A DNA stretch of 64,000 nucleotides from Phoronis australis (Eukaryota > Phoronida > Phoronidae), in assembly GCA_002633005.1 (NCBI GenBank), contig NMRA01000123.1, positions 730,550-794,549 on the forward strand, read 5' to 3'. The notes beneath the pieces were generated by a model. The model saw only the letters and a list, made by a program, of their open reading frames with translations. It did not search any database and had not been told where the DNA came from. The first letter of the stretch is position 1; every line of letters begins with the position of its first letter. This document shows, one piece after another, positions 54,801 through 60,800 of this stretch. Made by a program: the position numbers and the translations under genes.

Positions 54801-57800
54801 TCTTATACAGGAGAGCTTTAGGCATGAACACTAATGTGGTGACAGTATCATAAGCAATTTGTCTTTGGCAAACTCAGATAAATTAAAGCTCATGAAAAAT
54901 ACGCTTTCATGATTTTCTTAACCTGCACACAAAAACTGTTAAGAACAGTAGGGTTGATTTCATGATGGGTTCTCACAAAAGGCTGAGAATGAAACAGAAC
55001 TTACTAGCTTGCTTGTCTTTAGGCAAAGATCCTGTACTTTTCATGGTGCTTGAGAGTGGCGGGGTCTCTGCTGCCTCCTACAAACACGAGACCTTAGAGC
55101 CACCCTGGTCTCAATATTCCTCAAGTATGATGCAACTATCATATCAGATAACAATCTTTTTTGTTTCAAAATATCATGAATAACAACCCAACTCTTTTAC
55201 GAACAAATGTTTCAGCGGATGACTTTGTTAGATCACTATTCCATCAGTACAACGCGGGTTGCTGAACTATATGGATGATCATGAAAGAATAAATTTTGGA
55301 GTTAAGTCATTCACAAAAACACACCGTAATTCACAAAAACCTGTGCAGTATTGAAATAATCAGTTTTGAATCGAGCCACACTTTAGCCTCAGGTAGAAAT
55401 TTGCATGAAACATTTGACAACTTCAGCAGCGATGCTACTACATTCAAAACCTCCAAAAGTCTTTGAAAATACAAATTTCTACTTGACACAAGAAAATTAC
55501 ACAATTGAAGGTTTTCTAACAGGGACGCCATGACATTTTGAAACTTCAACAACATTCAAGTATGCAATGAACTCCAGGATTTTTATAACAGTGTCACAAC
55601 AATTCATTCAGAAGAAGTATTCATTAAAGTAACCTATCATCTCAACTGATCGCTGTAACTGCAGTCTCAGTAGTCAGTTCTTTCTTAATTGAGAACACCT
55701 CTTTCAATCGGTACTGCAAAGTTCGTACAGCATACCAAGGCCACCCAGTAGCCACGTACCTTTCTTTGATCTGGTTTGACCTTCTTTGCTGTTCCCGTGA
55801 CGCTTGCTGCACCAGGTGCCATGGCGTCACTCTCTTCCTCTGACTACAATAAAAAAAACAATAACGACATTCTCTCAAAGTTGCCAAAGCTGAAAACAAA
55901 TGTCACAAATTCACCATGGGAGACAACTAGGTGACACTCACTAAACACTTCCAGTAACTTCAAACCTTCCTTTTACCATGTGTGTGTCTAGTATGTTCCT
56001 CCATCAACACAAAGAAAAATAGTCAGTTGTTTTGGGACTGGCAAACAAAGAATGTCATTAAAAATTGAAACAGATCAAGTAGCAAAGGACTGATTGAGGT
56101 AAGAATAATGAATTCGTAAAGCTGTTGAGGAGAAATCACGGTAGCATGGTTAAGACTAGTATGCTACTAAAATATCTTACTACAAGCCTGCGACAAATAT
56201 GGAGCTTATTATCATAATGAAAAATGGCAATACTTTGTTTTGAAACTTGTTTCAAAAATATGCTAATTATTTGTGTTTGTAGATGAAAAACACAATGGAC
56301 CATCAGCATGGACACAAGAACATAGCAGGAACAGTAAGCTAAGACAAAAAATATTGTTTTTTAAATCATTCATGCTTTTGATATAAGTACTTCTCGGCTG
56401 CTTTCCATGAACACAACAATTTCGCAGGTAAAGCTAGTGTTCACATGCTTTGCATGAAATCTACGACAATATCTTAAGAAGAGTTAATTCCTGATTTTGT
56501 ATTTTCACGAGGTTCTTGTAACTAAACAACACAATCTTGGCCAGGTCTAAACGCACCGAGCAGGCATTCTGAAAACCAACACTGGTACACAATTTCTGCA
56601 GGTATGTGGCTTGTGTTTGCAGGGGCAGTGTTTAATCATTGGCCTACCCTGACAAGAGATTCTCAGAGGAAACATGACAAACCCTTACATCAAAATCAGA
56701 CTCTTCTTCTTCCTCTTCAACTAGATTACTCTTCTTCTGTGACGTGACCTTCGCAGGGGTCAGTGCGCTGCTCTTTTTGATTGGCTCCGGCGACGGTGCC
56801 TCATTATCAGACCACGTGCTCGGCTCATTGGATTGCACAGATTGCTCAGACACTAGCGACCTCTCTGAGCGGGTTGAGTCGGCTTTCTTGACTGGCTGAG
56901 GTAGTCTGGACTTGCCCTTGAGGCTGAGGTTAGAGTCTGACCGCTGCACACTACTGTTTGAGTCATTGCGTTTCACAGCTTTGGACTTGTCCGCAGAGGG
57001 CTTAGGAATCTTCGTTGCCCTGTCGGTGCTTCTAGCAGTGTCTAACCAAAATTATAAGTAAAATCTTAGTACCAGTACAAAATTAAGTGTACATATCAAG
57101 GTTACATAATAGGATCCTGAAGAATGTCTAAATTAGCCCACCTTTGGAACATATCTCACAATAGGCTCAAGTGATTCATATGGACCTTTCAGACACTGTC
57201 CTTTTAGGAATAAGCTTAAAAACTTTGTTAGAAGGATTATCCAAAATCGTTTCTACAAAAAATTTCGAAAGTTGCATAAAACGAACTGTTAATACAGAAA
57301 ATTATAGCAGCGCTTTGAGAGACTTTATCTTAGAAATTTAGATCAAACTGAAATTGGGTCATGTTATTGAGGTCATTATTTTGGCCTGCACATAGCTTAA
57401 TTTCTTTTTGCTAGATTATATTGATGAAAGACATGGTCATGTGACCCAAATTGTCAAAGTTTAGTATTAAGTCAAAAATTCCAGACATTCTACTTTCAGA
57501 AAATATGAAAAGTCATTGACTCAGTTCAATTGACTTGTCAATAAGGTCCTGCATAACATTTCAGTACGAAAATGATAAAGCAATAGTTGTGGTCTGTTTC
57601 ATGTGAAGTGACTCGCACTCCTACTAGGTTTAGTCCTGTATAATCATTACCTCATTATTGCCAAGAAATAATGCATATTACAAATTTTCTGGATAATTAA
57701 CGATGACTAGTTTCAGTTTATTCTTTTGCTAAACTCAATTTCATTCACCTGAAATAGTTATGTTGAGCTTAAGACCAAACTTTAAACTTCTGTTTAAAGA

Positions 57801-60800
57801 TTTACGTCACATCCAAAAACTCAACGAATGAAAAGGAGTTCCGTTCAAACAACACCTACCTGACTCGTCGTCTGAAGGTTTTAGCAGCTTCGACAGATTC
57901 AATTTGGGCACTTGTTTCTGAAAGCACATTGCAACACATCAAATTACGAATCTTCAAAATTGTATTAGTAAACCCCAAGGCATTTTAGGGAGAAGCAGAT
58001 GATAGCACATAGAATGTTATTGTTGCCTTAACAAACTGCTCCATACGTCTTTCATCTTATTTTGAAGTCGACATCGCACGACAAAAACGCATCGTTGCTG
58101 CATTTTATACATTGAGGATTTAGCATTTAGTTAATCACGTGATAATTAAGCAACACGTCTCACCCTCTTCAGTCACATGACTTCCATTTAAAATGCTACA
58201 GTGTCAGTCCTATGTACATGATTGACAATAACAACATGTGCTGTGTGACTCCTGACTGACAACACTTAACTAACAAAAAGTGCTGTGTGACCTCTGACTG
58301 ACAACACTTAACTATCACTATCGTAAATCTTAAAATTTAAAATAAGTAATTGTTTTGATTTCAGACTGCTAATCGTAATACAGCTTAAGCTTAAGCTTGT
58401 TCCTTGAAAACGATAAGAAATGAACGCTGGACTTGGACAGAACTGACCATTTCATGCTGATTACGATCAATATTGGCGCATGACAAACCAACCATCAAAT
58501 GTCAAGCAATAACGAGCTGTCGGCTCTTCCTAACATCACAAACTGCCTCATCTGAGTAAAAAACAAGTTGAAACCATTTTTATATGGCAAACATATGTCA
58601 AAGCATCCTTAACAGACATCAAGTTTACAAAAACTTGAAATGCAAATGTGCACATAATCACACTAAGACATCTTTGAAATAGAAAAAAAGGAAAAGTCTG
58701 TAAGAAAAATACAAAGAGTGAAACACAGACAGTGCCAAACCCATAAACCAGTGAATGTAACTCAAACAATACAACATCAAAGGAAAGAGAGCATCACGAC
58801 TCTCAAATTCCCAAGTGTTCTTGAACGCTATGACAGTCACTTAAGAACAAAACGACAGTTTCAATTAAAGCTGCACTTTGCTCGGATTCCCTGTCACTTC
58901 AAATACACTTTGAGTTTTTAACTCGAGAGGCAAACCCTACGGCTGATTTGCAATAGACGCAGAACAGCTGGTCGTTGTTGTGACAGGTAACTGACCTATT
59001 TTTGAATGTAAGTCCCTGCGCACCATTTTTGAACTTCAGGGTTGGCCAACCCCATTGAAACTGATAGTTTCCTGGCGTGTTTCTTGACCTGTTCAGGGTT
59101 TCTTCTTAGTAAGAAAAAGAAGTACTGTCACAGTAAGAAAAATTTAGAGACCACTTTTATAAGAGTAAACGATCCAATTTTATTTTCGTTTTTTTAGCCA
59201 GCTGAATTGAATAAAATGCACCTTTATGTACACAGTTAAGAACACGGCGAGAAAAAACCGAAAAGTGTGATGTGAAAAGTGAACGCAAATCAAGAAAGAA
59301 CGCTTGCACACGGACGGATACCTTCGTGGGGGGTGGAGAACTCTGCGGAACCTCGTCGTTGTCGCTCAAATCAGCTGGTTTCTTTTGCTGAGATTGGCAA
59401 ACAATATGGAGGGTGATGGAACATGTAACATTTCACAACTGGGCAATGCAAGCAATGGTACACAGGCACGGAAGACGAGAACGGCCAAGGCTTCAGGTTA
59501 TGCAGGACTCGCGAAAAGTGTCCTAATTTAGCTAAATTCAGCTGAGAAACTATCGGATTTATACGAAACTTTCAGGTGCTATGTTTAATGCACTGTTCGC
59601 CAAAATATTGTTACGGGTTTAAAAACGCACGAGGAGTAAACAAATAGGACTGTTGCATTTGGAAAATTAAATGATTATTAATTTTAATTTTAAATCTGTA
59701 ACAGCCAGCGTTTTTGAGAAGTCATCTTGACCATTTTATCTAACAAAATTTGGTCGCGTTGCTGATACCAGTGTTTACTATGAATATACCATTCTTTCTG
59801 CTAAATCTTTCAAAAAAGGTCACATGACCCAATCAACAGTAGACAGGGGTGAAGACAAATATCAAATTCTACAGGCTTTCTACTTTCAGTACTTTCCACG
59901 AGTTGAGTTCTAGTTTTGTCAATATTTGGTTGAATGTGCAGACTAGTTGGTAAGATCGTACATAACATGAATACGTCGATACCGAGAGGCTTGTTTAACT
60001 CTATGTACAACCTTAGCCCAATCTAGAAGATAGTATCCAAGAACTAGCAGCAAAATGACATTACTCGGACACCACAATAATTCTAATACAATACGGATAC
60101 TACAAGACAGAGCCCAATTAATAGGGCTCCTGGAACGCTTATTATGGCAACACCAGGACAAACCAATCAATTTAATCCACGGATAATTTGGCACACTTAT
60201 GCATCAGCAACGAAGGAGGTCATCAACACGATTCAATTTTCAAATAAGAATACCTTATTTTTGTTCTTGTCAAGTGGTAGATTGTCCTCCTCCTCAGTAT
60301 CACCCCATGAGTCATTCCCTTGTCCTGCTCCTCCAGCACCTGAGATCTTGCTGGCTGTATTATCTGACCAGTCGTCATCTCCTGCGACATTAAGGTCAAG
60401 TGAAACACTGAACTGGTCACACTGAACGAAAACTAAAACAACCATGCTGCACAGATCTGCAGTAGAATATCACTTCATAGACAGGACAATTGGAACGACA
60501 GAAAATAAAATAAACATGATAACCAATGAAGTGTGCTCACAAACATCCTACCCAGCAAAAACTGTAAGGCAAGGGGTGTGTTCTGTACTATGCAACACTT
60601 GCCCCACGAAATCTCAGCTAATGCAACGAATTTAATGAGTTAACTAATTTAAAAAAAGGTATTTTCTAATAATTCTACATTCCAGCCTCCCTGACAAATG
60701 ACATCAGTAGCGCCCATTTTTCTAGTCTACACTTCACTGGCCATTCACCCGCATAGTGAGAGGTCTTGAGTCATCTTGTCAAACTCACAAGAGGGAACGT

